A DNA stretch of 8,563 nt. Origin: Cytophagaceae bacterium. GTDB taxonomy: Bacteria > Bacteroidota > Bacteroidia > Cytophagales > Flexibacteraceae. Both the position numbers and the translations under genes were made by a program. The first letter of the stretch is position 1. Each line of letters begins with the position of its first letter. This document shows positions 1-7,248 of this stretch, in pieces. A model generated the notes under the pieces. That model searched no databases. It saw only the letters and a program-made list of their open reading frames with translations, and was not told where the DNA came from. The stretch is from assembly GCA_947464365.1 (NCBI GenBank), contig CANHWS010000145.1, forward strand, positions 1 to 8,563, in the 5' to 3' direction.

Positions 1-2694
1 CTGACCAAACACAACCTAAGCGGCAAACCCCTTCCAGCCCAAGCTCCTGTCCTGCCCTATACGGCTTTTCTGTACCCCTATACATCCAAATTACTCCCTC
101 CTGATGCACTGCCAGAGGGGCACTATGTGAGCCTCACACCCCAGCAGGCCGTGGCGGCTACCATTCGGCTGCGCAAAGCCGACCGTTTGGTGCTGACCCA
201 ACCCATCACCCTAGGGGCGCCTGCTGACTTTTTGCTGCACTGTTACTTGGTCGCAATTGGGCGCAACATCTTACTCACCCAGCTCCAGAAGGATTGGGTC
301 TGCTCCCGCACAGCACATTGGCTCGCCCCAGGGCAGGAGGCCAGCCTCAGGCAACAATTTCCCGAGCTCTGCCGCCAGACGGACCAACTTGCGGCTATCT
401 GCGACTTCACGTTCGACTTTGGCCAGCGGCTGAACAAAAAGGTTTTTGGGGCCTCGCCCGCTGCTGATCGACTTCAGCTGACAGCATTGACCCGGGCAGG
501 TATGTTAGAGCGTTATGGCCCCAAACATGCGGAGGCTGCTACCCGTGTCGAGCGTGAGCTTAAGGTCATCTTCGACCTAGGTTTCACGGCCTATTACCTC
601 ATCACCTGGGATCTGATTTCGTACTCGATGCGCAAAGGCTACTATCACGTCGGGCGGGGTTCTGGTGCCAACAGCATTGTCGCCTTTTGTCTCCGGATAA
701 CGGATGTGGACCCGATCGAGCTCGATCTGTACTTTGAGCGATTCCTGAACCCCAAGCGCAGCTCGCCCCCAGACTTTGACATCGACTATAGCTGGACCGA
801 TCGGGAAGATGTGCAGCGATACCTGCTTTCGCGCTATGAGGATGGCCATGCTGCACTTCTAGGAGCGACCATCACCCTGCAAGGCCGTAGCATCATCCGC
901 GAGCTGGGCAAAGTCCGGGGCCTGCCCAAGGCCGAGATTGACCGTATCATTCGTGAGCCATCAAGTCCTTATGTCAAAGGTAGCCAGACCTTCGCCAAGA
1001 TGGTTAGGGTAGGGTACCAGATGGAGAGTTTCCCAGCTGCACACTCAATCCATGCTGGTGGGGTCATCATTGCTGACAAACCACTGAGTTGGTATACGGC
1101 CCTCATCATGCCGCCCAAAGGCTTACCTACTGCCGAGCTCGATATGTACGAAGCCGAACGTATCGGTCTTGACAAGTTTGATATCCTGAGTCAGCGGGGC
1201 ATTGGCCACATCAACGAGGCCGTCAGCCTTGTCCAACAGCACCATGGCATTGCGGTGGACATCCATAACATCCCCGCCCTCAAGGCCGATCCCCAGATTG
1301 CGGACAAACTTTATCAGGGTGACACCATCGGCTGCTTTTATGTCGAGTCGCCCGCCATGCGCCAGCTCCTGCTCAAGCTCCGCTGCCGTGAGTACATCAC
1401 CTTGGTGGCAGCCAGCTCCATCATCCGCCCGGGTGTGGCCTCGTCTGGTATGATGAATGCCTACATCCAGCGCTATAATGACCCCGCCTCGGTGGAATAC
1501 CTCCACCCGGTGATGGAAGAGCACCTGGGCGAAACCTATGGTGTGATGGTCTATCAGGAAGATGTACTAAAGGTCTGCCATCATTATGCTGGCATGGATC
1601 TCAGCGATGCGGACATCTTGCGCCGTGCCATGAGTGGCAAAAACCGGGGTACCAATGCCTTTGAGCGTATTCGGCAGCAGTTTTTTGACGGTGCTACCGC
1701 CCTTGGCAGGCCACCTGAGACGACCCAAGAAATCTGGCGTCAGGTTTCGTCTTTCGGGGGCTATTCGTTCTGCAAGGCCCACTCAGCCTCCTACGCCGTC
1801 GAGAGCTATCAGAGTATGCACCTCAAGACCTACTATCCATTGCCGTTTTATGTGGCGGTGATCAATAACTTTGGCGGGTTTTATAGCACTTGGGTCTATG
1901 TCCACGAAGCGCAGAAGGCAGGTGGGCGCCTGCATACTCCTTGTGTCAACCACAGCCAGCTCACGACTGCCATTGTTGACCTTGAGGGGGATGCCGCCGA
2001 CGTGTTTGTGGGGCTGGTCCACATCCAGGGGCTGGAGAAAAAATGGATGGAGGCCATTATCTCTGATCGGGTCAGCTTTGGCCCTTATCTCGGCATCGAG
2101 GACTTAGCCATTCGCCTACCGATGCCGTTTGATCAGCTGCGCCTCTTGGTCAAGACGGGTGCATTGGACTTCACGGGCCAGTCGCGCAAACTGTTGCTGA
2201 TGAAGGCCCACCTGCTAGCAGGCCAACCCGTCAAGACTTCATTGGGGTTGCCAGCCCTCAATCCGCCTTTGCGCATTCCTCCGTTGCAGGAGCCACCCGA
2301 CCAAGCCCTTGACAACGCCCTTGATGAAGTTGAGCTGCTAGGTTTCCCTGTCTCATTGGGCTGGTTTGATCTTGTCGGTACCAGTTGGCGGCCTAGCGTC
2401 ACCAAGCGCAGCTTGCCGAGCTATCTGGGGCAATACGTCAAGGTGATGGGCAAACTAGTCGACACCAAACCCGTCACGACCAAACATGGCGAGCGTATGC
2501 TATTTGGTACCTTTCTGGACCATGAAGGCGAGTACATCGACACCGTCCACTTTCCGCCAGCCCTCAAAGCATGGCCTGTCTATGGCCACGGCATCTACCT
2601 CATCTTCGGCCGCGTCACAACCGAGTTTAACGTATATTCTGTCGAGGTAGCCAAGTGCAAGGTGCTACCGGGTAAGATAGGGTGGGAGGTGTGA
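1..2694 (+). CDS. dnaE: DNA polymerase III alpha subunit, accessory (short) DnaE type; 5' end missing
   Basis: Catalytic subunit of a C-family replicative or translesion DNA polymerase. The frame is open from base 1, so the GTG at 127 is internal and the N-terminus with most of the PHP domain lies outside; 897 residues are visible. In visible numbering, VGRGSG is at 217-222, the catalytic PDFDID motif at 257-262 (Asp codons at 772, 778, 784), and the third expected catalytic Asp is D394 in LDKFDIL (codon 1180). The finger region has YQEDVLKV and LRRAMSGK, then SFCKAHSASYAVESYQ. A helix-hairpin-helix-like stretch lies near 705-735 and an OB-fold-like domain at about 810-890. The SPPDFDIDYSW form, and a C-terminus ending soon after the OB fold, match the roughly 1000-residue second DnaE of Bacteroidota rather than the main replicase. 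That type often sits beside a Y-family polymerase (recalled knowledge; the neighbour is not in the window). Family assignment is near certain; accessory role is inference. Confidence 0.95.
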   Translation: MTKHNLSGKPLPAQAPVLPYTAFLYPYTSKLLPPDALPEGHYVSLTPQQAVAATIRLRKADRLVLTQPITLGAPADFLLHCYLVAIGRNILLTQLQKDWVCSRTAHWLAPGQEASLRQQFPELCRQTDQLAAICDFTFDFGQRLNKKVFGASPAADRLQLTALTRAGMLERYGPKHAEAATRVERELKVIFDLGFTAYYLITWDLISYSMRKGYYHVGRGSGANSIVAFCLRITDVDPIELDLYFERFLNPKRSSPPDFDIDYSWTDREDVQRYLLSRYEDGHAALLGATITLQGRSIIRELGKVRGLPKAEIDRIIREPSSPYVKGSQTFAKMVRVGYQMESFPAAHSIHAGGVIIADKPLSWYTALIMPPKGLPTAELDMYEAERIGLDKFDILSQRGIGHINEAVSLVQQHHGIAVDIHNIPALKADPQIADKLYQGDTIGCFYVESPAMRQLLLKLRCREYITLVAASSIIRPGVASSGMMNAYIQRYNDPASVEYLHPVMEEHLGETYGVMVYQEDVLKVCHHYAGMDLSDADILRRAMSGKNRGTNAFERIRQQFFDGATALGRPPETTQEIWRQVSSFGGYSFCKAHSASYAVESYQSMHLKTYYPLPFYVAVINNFGGFYSTWVYVHEAQKAGGRLHTPCVNHSQLTTAIVDLEGDAADVFVGLVHIQGLEKKWMEAIISDRVSFGPYLGIEDLAIRLPMPFDQLRLLVKTGALDFTGQSRKLLLMKAHLLAGQPVKTSLGLPALNPPLRIPPLQEPPDQALDNALDEVELLGFPVSLGWFDLVGTSWRPSVTKRSLPSYLGQYVKVMGKLVDTKPVTTKHGERMLFGTFLDHEGEYIDTVHFPPALKAWPVYGHGIYLIFGRVTTEFNVYSVEVAKCKVLPGKIGWEV

Positions 2695-2715
2695 TGTGTT
2701 ACAAAATCCCCACCC
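2680..2715. terminator. Weak inverted repeat across the dnaE/murE convergent ends
   Basis: GGGTGGG (2680-2686) pairs perfectly with CCCACCC (2709-2715) around a 22-base loop that holds both stop codons. The repeat is symmetrical, so it could help end both convergent transcripts. There is no T-run on either side and the loop is long, so it is not a canonical intrinsic terminator. It may be chance. Confidence 0.2.
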
Positions 2716-4171
2716 CGGCATCCTTCAAAGCTGCCTGCAACACCAGCTTATCATCAAACGGATGTTTGACACCGGCAATCTCCTGATAGTTTTCGTGCCC
2801 CTTGCCTGCAATCAGGACGATGTCCCCGGGCTGTGCTAATGCGACTGCTTTCTGGATGGCTTCTTGGCGGTCCGGGATACGTTTGACCTTGCGGAAGTTG
2901 CTGGGGCTGACCCCTTTTTGCATATCATCAAGGATGGCCTCGGGGTCTTCGTTGCGGGGGTTGTCACTTGTCAGGATGACGATGTTACTTTGTTTGACCG
3001 CCACTTCGGCCATGATGGGGCGTTTGGCAGCATCCCGATTGCCACCACAACCGATGACCGTGATCACATGCTCATTCTGGGTCCTCAGGTCCGTGATGGT
3101 TTGCAATACATTCTGTAGGGCATCTGGTGTGTGGGCATAGTCAACGATGTAGGTGACTTCGTTGGTTGTCAGGATTCGGTCAAACCGACCAGGGGCTGAC
3201 TCCAGACTGCTGAGGTGGGCCAAGATGTTTTCGGGCTCTTCGCCTAACTGGATAGCGACACCATAGACCGCTAAGAGGTTATATGCATTGAATTTGCCAA
3301 TCAGCTTGAACCAGACCTCATGCCCATCTAGGTCAAGCTGCAACCCATGCAGACCATCTGCCAAGAGCCGGCCTTTGTATGTGGCATGCCCTTGCAAGCC
3401 GTAGCTTAGTTTTTTGCCTTTGGTGTTCTGGAGCATAACCATACCCCGTTTGTCATCGGCATTGACGAGGGCAAAAGCCGAGGCTGGCAGCTGGTCAAAG
3501 AGCTGTTTTTTAGCCCTGATGTAATTGTCGAACGTGACGTGGTAGTCGAGGTGATCATGGGTAATGTTGGTGAAAACAGCCCCAGCCAGCACTAGCCCTG
3601 CAATACGTTGTTGGTGGATGGCGTGCGAGCTGGCTTCCATAAAAACATGGGTACAACCTGCCTTGAGCATCTGAGCCAATAGGCGCTGCAGCTGGACCGC
3701 ATCTGGTGTAGTATGGGTGCTGGGTATAACTTGCTCATTGATCTGGTTCTGGACCGTCGAGACAAGACCAGAGCTATAGCCCATAGCCCGAAACAGTTTG
3801 AACAGCAGGGTAGCGGTTGTCGTCTTGCCATTGGTGCCAGTTACGGCCACAACCGTCAGCTGATTGCTGGGGTTGCCATAAAGGTTGGCCGCCATGATGC
3901 CAAGGGCACGTGCGCTGTCGTTCACCTGCAGATAGGTTACACCTTCGGTCAGGGTCTCTGGCCAATCTTCACAAACAATGGCACGGCAGCCGAGCTCGAT
4001 GGCCTTATCTATATAGGCATGGCCATCCACTGTGCTGCCCTTAGTAGCTACAAAAACGGCTGCAGGACTAGCTAGGCGCGAGTCAAACACGATCTCAGCT
4101 ACCTCAACATTCACCATCCCGATGGTCTGGGTGATGCTGGTATTGTACATTAGGTCAGAAAGGATGGCCAT
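2699..4171 (-). CDS. murE: UDP-N-acetylmuramoyl-L-alanyl-D-glutamate--2,6-diaminopimelate ligase (MurE)
   Basis: Cytoplasmic Mur ligase that uses ATP to add meso-diaminopimelate to UDP-MurNAc-L-Ala-D-Glu, the third amino-acid step of peptidoglycan precursor synthesis. The protein is 490 residues, normal for the family. The N-terminal UDP-binding domain includes FDSR (29-32) and VATKGSTVDGH. The central ATPase domain has the P-loop GTNGKTT (112-118), the STHTTPD substrate loop (151-157), EASSHA (179-184), THDHLDYH (204-211) and the likely carbamylated lysine K221 in RAKKQLF. The C-terminal domain has DYAHTPD (344-350), GCGGNRD (374-380), the DNPR motif (403-406) that selects meso-DAP rather than lysine, and KGHE (457-460). 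The ATG at 4171 gives the usual N-terminus beginning ahead of LSDLMY; no Shine-Dalgarno precedes it. It ends four bases from the convergent dnaE stop and has no cell-wall neighbours here. Confidence 0.97.
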   Translation of the reverse strand: MAILSDLMYNTSITQTIGMVNVEVAEIVFDSRLASPAAVFVATKGSTVDGHAYIDKAIELGCRAIVCEDWPETLTEGVTYLQVNDSARALGIMAANLYGNPSNQLTVVAVTGTNGKTTTATLLFKLFRAMGYSSGLVSTVQNQINEQVIPSTHTTPDAVQLQRLLAQMLKAGCTHVFMEASSHAIHQQRIAGLVLAGAVFTNITHDHLDYHVTFDNYIRAKKQLFDQLPASAFALVNADDKRGMVMLQNTKGKKLSYGLQGHATYKGRLLADGLHGLQLDLDGHEVWFKLIGKFNAYNLLAVYGVAIQLGEEPENILAHLSSLESAPGRFDRILTTNEVTYIVDYAHTPDALQNVLQTITDLRTQNEHVITVIGCGGNRDAAKRPIMAEVAVKQSNIVILTSDNPRNEDPEAILDDMQKGVSPSNFRKVKRIPDRQEAIQKAVALAQPGDIVLIAGKGHENYQEIAGVKHPFDDKLVLQAALKDAGVGIL

Positions 4172-4240
4172 TAGGTGCTGATCTGGGGGCTCGTTGTAGA
4201 ATATAAATGTATGCGTTGTGGTGAGAGTCGGCCATCAAAC

Positions 4241-4247
4241 CAAAGTA
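4241..4247 (-). promoter_or_regulatory. Possible murE -7 element (imperfect)
   Basis: On the minus strand this reads TACTTTG, one base shorter than the Bacteroidota -7 consensus TAnnTTTG, about 70 bases upstream of the murE ATG. No convincing TTG -33 element is seen 17-23 bases further upstream. The 12-base stretch around it (CCAAAGTAAATC, 4240-4251) recurs at 7096-7107 where no leftward gene follows, which weakens the promoter reading. The rest of the 190 bp gap (4172-4361) shows no recognisable gene or RNA. Confidence 0.2.
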
Positions 4248-4361
4248 AATCTATTGTGGATGAACCTCGATATTATAGCAGGCGCTTATGGTCTGCCTCA
4301 GGAAGGCTTATGGATTCCATATTGGGCTAATGATCAGGGTCAAGACCAATGACTAAAGAGA

Positions 4362-4790
4362 TTAGGCCTTCAATAGTTGCTCAACATCAGCCAAAAAAGT
4401 CTCTGAAAGGGCATGGTTGCTACTTGCAATGACCAGTTTGCCGATCAGTTGTTCCACTTTGTCTTGGCCGATGCCATAGCTTTCGGCTATTTTTTGGCAA
4501 AGCAGGATTTCTCGGTGGTCAATTTTGTGATCTGCCACCACCATACACACCAAGTCAAACAAGTGTTGGACGCGTTCCTCGAGCGAGTCCGGGATATTGA
4601 GGACCTCTTCTTGGTCATAAGCCGTGATTTTGGCTAGGTCTTGATCGCTAAACCCCAGCTTGCGGCTCTGGACAAACAAGAGCTCAAACTCGTCTCGAGA
4701 AATTTTGCCGTCTATGCCTGCCACTCGGAATAAGTTGACCAGGTGCGACTTTAACTCTTGGGTATTGTTGGTCCGATGGATATAAAACAT
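4362..4790 (-). CDS. TerB-like (tellurite-resistance TerB family) small protein, two repeats
   Basis: A 142-residue, mostly helical, acidic protein without signal peptide or membrane segment, so probably cytoplasmic. It contains two similar units: GIDGKISRDEFELLF followed by SRKLGFSDQDL (about 25-52), and VADHKIDHREILLCQ followed by AESYGIGQDKV (about 85-112). The Asp-x-Lys-Ile loop followed by an acidic helix is typical of TerB/TerB-like (DjlA N-terminal-like) folds, which are often tandem halves with acidic, possibly metal-binding loops. The exact function is unknown and a role in tellurite resistance should not be assumed, since no other ter genes are near. The start was chosen at the ATG at 4790; the frame continues to a TTG at 4826, but that extension lies at the expected transcription start and adds 12 unconserved-looking residues. 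It is leftward, divergent from uvrB and upstream of murE with a 190 bp gap. Confidence 0.7.
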   Translation of the reverse strand: MFYIHRTNNTQELKSHLVNLFRVAGIDGKISRDEFELLFVQSRKLGFSDQDLAKITAYDQEEVLNIPDSLEERVQHLFDLVCMVVADHKIDHREILLCQKIAESYGIGQDKVEQLIGKLVIASSNHALSETFLADVEQLLKA

Positions 4791-4836
4791 AACGATAAGG
4801 TAAGTCCGTTTGCAGGCAATAGGCAATTCAAGGTGC

Positions 4837-4843
4837 CAAATTA
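4837..4843 (-). promoter_or_regulatory. Possible -7 element for the TerB-like gene (imperfect)
   Basis: The minus strand reads TAATTTG, a one-base-short form of TAnnTTTG, 47 bases upstream of the chosen ATG at 4790. It would place the transcription start near 4830 and leave a leader of about 40 bases, which fits the ATG at 4790 better than the TTG at 4826. No clear -33 TTG is present. Confidence 0.2.
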
Positions 4844-4896
4844 GGTAGTGTTGTTGTGTTTACCGAACCTATTCCTTCTCCAATTCTGTTATACAC

Positions 4897-4936
4897 CTGA
4901 TTATATCTGATCCGTTAGGATAATGGGCCTGCTGAT
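4897..4936 (+). repeat. Three CTGAT copies upstream of uvrB
   Basis: CTGAT occurs at 4897-4901, 4907-4911 and 4932-4936. The first two start 10 bases apart, about one helical turn, and lie 30-45 bases upstream of the uvrB -7 element. That position would suit an activator or repressor site, but the unit is short and may be chance. Confidence 0.15.
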
Positions 4937-4940
4937 TGGT

Positions 4941-4948
4941 TATTTTTG
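4941..4948 (+). promoter_or_regulatory. uvrB promoter, Bacteroidota -7 element
   Basis: TATTTTTG is a perfect match to TAnnTTTG. Transcription would start near 4955, giving a leader of about 33 bases to the ATG at 4988. No good TTG -33 element is found at 17-23 bases upstream. The TTG that could act as an alternative uvrB start (4946-4948) is part of this element, which argues against that start. Confidence 0.4.
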
Positions 4949-4987
4949 CGGGTTACCATTTGCCACCACTATCGCGTTTGTTTCGTT

Positions 4988-7024
4988 ATGCAATTTGAGC
5001 TTCACAGTCAATACCAACCGAATGGCGACCAGCCAAAGGCTATTGCGAAACTAGTGGAAGGCCTAAATGCCGGCGAGCCTTATCAGACACTATTAGGTGT
5101 GACAGGTTCAGGCAAAACCTTTACGATGGCTAACGTCGTGGCCCAGGTCCAGAAACCCACGCTGATACTGAGCCATAACAAAACACTGGCAGCCCAGCTC
5201 TATGGCGAGTTCAAGGGCTTTTTTCCGAACAATGCCGTCGAGTACTTCATCAGTTACTACGACTACTATCAGCCAGAGGCCTACATACCTACTTCTGGCT
5301 TGTATATTGAGAAGGATCTGAGCATCAATCAAGAGATCGAGAAGCTACGTCTGGCTGCCACAAGTGCATTGGCAAGTGGCAGGCGCGATGTGCTGGTGGT
5401 TGCTTCCGTGAGCTGTATCTATGGTATGGGTAACCCGGAGGAGTTTGCCAAAAACATCGTCAAGGTGGCCAAAGGGGAGCTAAAGCCACGTAATCAGTTC
5501 CTTTACTCCTTGGTCGAGATCCTGTACAGCCGAACATCCACTGAGTTCAAACGTGGCACATTTAGGGTTAAGGGGGATACGGTTGACGTGTTCCCAGCTT
5601 ATGCTGATTTTGCCTATCGCATCTACTTTTTTGGGGACGAGGTCGAGCGTATCAGCCGGATAGACCCTGATACGGGCGCCACCTTGTCCGAGGAGTTCCA
5701 GATCACCCTCTATGCCGCCAATCTTTTCGTTACTGGTAAGGAGGCACTGCATGCATCAATTAGCCAGATACAGGATGACCTGGTAGAGCAGATCAAGTTC
5801 TTTGAGCGCGACCTGAGGACCCAAGAGGCCCAACGGATCAAAGAACGAACCGAGTTTGACCTCGAGATGATGCGTGAGCTTGGTTACTGTAGTGGCATTG
5901 AAAACTATTCACGCTATTTTGACGGGCGTAAACCAGGGGCTAGGCCTTTCTGCCTGATGGATTACTTCCCTGATGACTTCCTGCTAGTAGTGGACGAAAG
6001 CCATGTCACGATCCCGCAAATCAGGGCAATGTGGGGAGGCGATCGCAGCCGTAAGGTTAACTTGGTGGACTATGGTTTCCGTTTGCCGTCAGCAATGGAC
6101 AACAGACCTCTTAAGTTTGACGAGTTTGAGGAACTAATTGGCCAGACCGTGTTCGTTAGTGCGACGCCAAGTGACTTTGAGCTGCGCAAAACCGATGGTG
6201 TAGTAGTCGAGCAAATCGTCCGCCCTACTGGGTTGCTTGACCCTATTGTGGAGGTGCGGCCTACCCTAAATCAGATTGATGACCTTTTGGACGAAATCAG
6301 CCTTCGGGTTAAGCGTGATGAGCGGGTCTTGATCACGACCATCACCAAACGGATGGCTGAGGAACTTTCCAAGTACTTCGATCGTGTTGGGGTCCGTAGC
6401 CGCTACCTCCACTCAGAGGTCAAGACACTTGACAGGGTGGAGATTTTGCGTGAGCTGAGGCTAGGTATTTTTGACGTCTTAGTAGGTGTCAACTTACTTA
6501 GGGAGGGGCTGGATTTGCCTGAGGTATCCTTGGTTGCGATCATGGATGCTGACAAAGAGGGTTTCCTGCGTGATAATCGTAGTATGATCCAGACCATTGG
6601 TCGGGCTGCACGGAACGAAAACGGCCGAGTTATTTTGTATGCCGATAAAATGACCCAGAGTATGCAGTCGGCCATCGAAGAAACTGCCCGCCGCCGCAAG
6701 GCCCAGCACGAGCATAATGTCCTGCATAACATCACGCCGACCACTGTCAAGAAGAATAAGGGCGAGATCATGGAGTCCACCACTGTGGCTGACTCTAAGA
6801 TTGGGGCTAAGGTCTATATGATTGACAATGACTCGACTGCGCCAAACATCGCTGCCGAACCTGGGGCTACTTACAAGCCTCGCACCAAGGCCGACCTCGA
6901 AAAGGCTGCCAAGGAGACCCAACGCAACATGGAAAAAGCAGCCAAAGACCTTGACTTCATGGAAGCGGCTCGCTTGCGGGACGAGTACCTCGAGTTGCTG
7001 GGTATGATTAAGGGGAAAAGCTAG
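4988..7024 (+). CDS. uvrB: UvrABC system protein B (excision nuclease helicase-like subunit)
   Basis: UvrB takes damaged DNA from UvrA, verifies the lesion with its beta-hairpin and ATPase, and recruits UvrC for incision in nucleotide excision repair. The 678-residue protein is close to the 673 of E. coli and looks complete. Seen in order: Walker A GVTGSGKT (37-44), the lesion-probing hairpin region YYDYYQPEAYIP (90-101), the DESH Walker B box (336-339), SATP (391-394), LVGVNLLREGLDLPE (498-512), motif VI QTIGRAARN (535-543), and a C-terminal UVR domain for UvrC binding (about 633-675, ending DFMEAARLRDEYLELL). The frame is open upstream to a TTG at 4946, but the family starts with the MQFELHSQYQPNGDQP-type sequence at the ATG 4988, and the TTG overlaps the predicted promoter. 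No Shine-Dalgarno is seen. It is transcribed alone, divergent from the TerB-like gene; no SOS operator can be identified with confidence. Confidence 0.98.
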   Translation: MQFELHSQYQPNGDQPKAIAKLVEGLNAGEPYQTLLGVTGSGKTFTMANVVAQVQKPTLILSHNKTLAAQLYGEFKGFFPNNAVEYFISYYDYYQPEAYIPTSGLYIEKDLSINQEIEKLRLAATSALASGRRDVLVVASVSCIYGMGNPEEFAKNIVKVAKGELKPRNQFLYSLVEILYSRTSTEFKRGTFRVKGDTVDVFPAYADFAYRIYFFGDEVERISRIDPDTGATLSEEFQITLYAANLFVTGKEALHASISQIQDDLVEQIKFFERDLRTQEAQRIKERTEFDLEMMRELGYCSGIENYSRYFDGRKPGARPFCLMDYFPDDFLLVVDESHVTIPQIRAMWGGDRSRKVNLVDYGFRLPSAMDNRPLKFDEFEELIGQTVFVSATPSDFELRKTDGVVVEQIVRPTGLLDPIVEVRPTLNQIDDLLDEISLRVKRDERVLITTITKRMAEELSKYFDRVGVRSRYLHSEVKTLDRVEILRELRLGIFDVLVGVNLLREGLDLPEVSLVAIMDADKEGFLRDNRSMIQTIGRAARNENGRVILYADKMTQSMQSAIEETARRRKAQHEHNVLHNITPTTVKKNKGEIMESTTVADSKIGAKVYMIDNDSTAPNIAAEPGATYKPRTKADLEKAAKETQRNMEKAAKDLDFMEAARLRDEYLELLGMIKGKS

Positions 7025-7041
7025 GCGCCCCTAAAGCGCCT
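7023..7041 (+). terminator. Hairpin directly after uvrB
   Basis: AGGCGC (7023-7028) and GCGCCT (7036-7041) form a 6-bp GC-rich stem with a 7-base loop, overlapping the last bases of the uvrB stop codon. Placement suits termination or 3'-end protection of the uvrB transcript. The downstream sequence lacks a T-run, so intrinsic termination is uncertain. Confidence 0.35.
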
Positions 7042-7184
7042 CCTCAGACCTATTTCCCTGATCAACTTGGCTGAATTGCGGCAGGTAAGCACACGCCAAA
7101 GTAAATCATTCCATCTTGATTTGTCGGCCTTCTGCCGGTAGTGTGCCGAGGCTTGCAGGTATCTAACTAACCAACAGGAAAGTA

Positions 7185-7218
7185 AAAAGCCCAACCTCGT
7201 TGCTGAGATTGGGCTTTT
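7185..7218 (-). terminator. Bidirectional intrinsic terminator between uvrB and the lipoprotein gene
   Basis: AAAAGCCCAA (7185-7194) pairs with TTGGGCTTTT (7209-7218) over 10 bp; after one C/A mismatch, CTC (7196-7198) pairs with GAG (7205-7207), leaving a 6-base loop. Read leftward the stem runs into five T residues, about 30 bases after the lipoprotein stop codon. Read rightward it ends in four T residues, so it may also stop read-through from uvrB. The remaining spacer (7042-7184 and 7219-7248) shows no gene. Confidence 0.8.
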
Positions 7219-7248
7219 GGATGAACTGGCTTGACGTAGTATGCCGAC

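Noticed and set aside
127..129. GTG as the start of the DnaE protein
   Set aside because: The same frame is open to base 1 and reads as plausible protein; the PHP domain must lie upstream, so this GTG is internal.
1123..1524. 133-codon leftward ORF inside dnaE
   Set aside because: It lies wholly within conserved polymerase coding sequence and resembles no known protein; it is an antisense shadow frame.
3713..4075. 120-codon rightward ORF within murE
   Set aside because: It is antisense to the MurE P-loop region; no independent evidence of coding.
4946..4987. N-terminal extension of UvrB from TTG 4946
   Set aside because: The 14 extra residues are unlike the family and the TTG is part of a perfect -7 element.
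6403..6922. Two overlapping leftward ORFs (126 and 142 codons) inside uvrB
   Set aside because: They overlap the conserved helicase motifs of uvrB, have biased shadow-frame composition and lack any recognisable domain.
7110..7160. GC-rich short repeats (CGGC/GCCG) as a structured RNA or third terminator after uvrB
   Set aside because: The stems are only four base pairs with no consistent fold or T-run.
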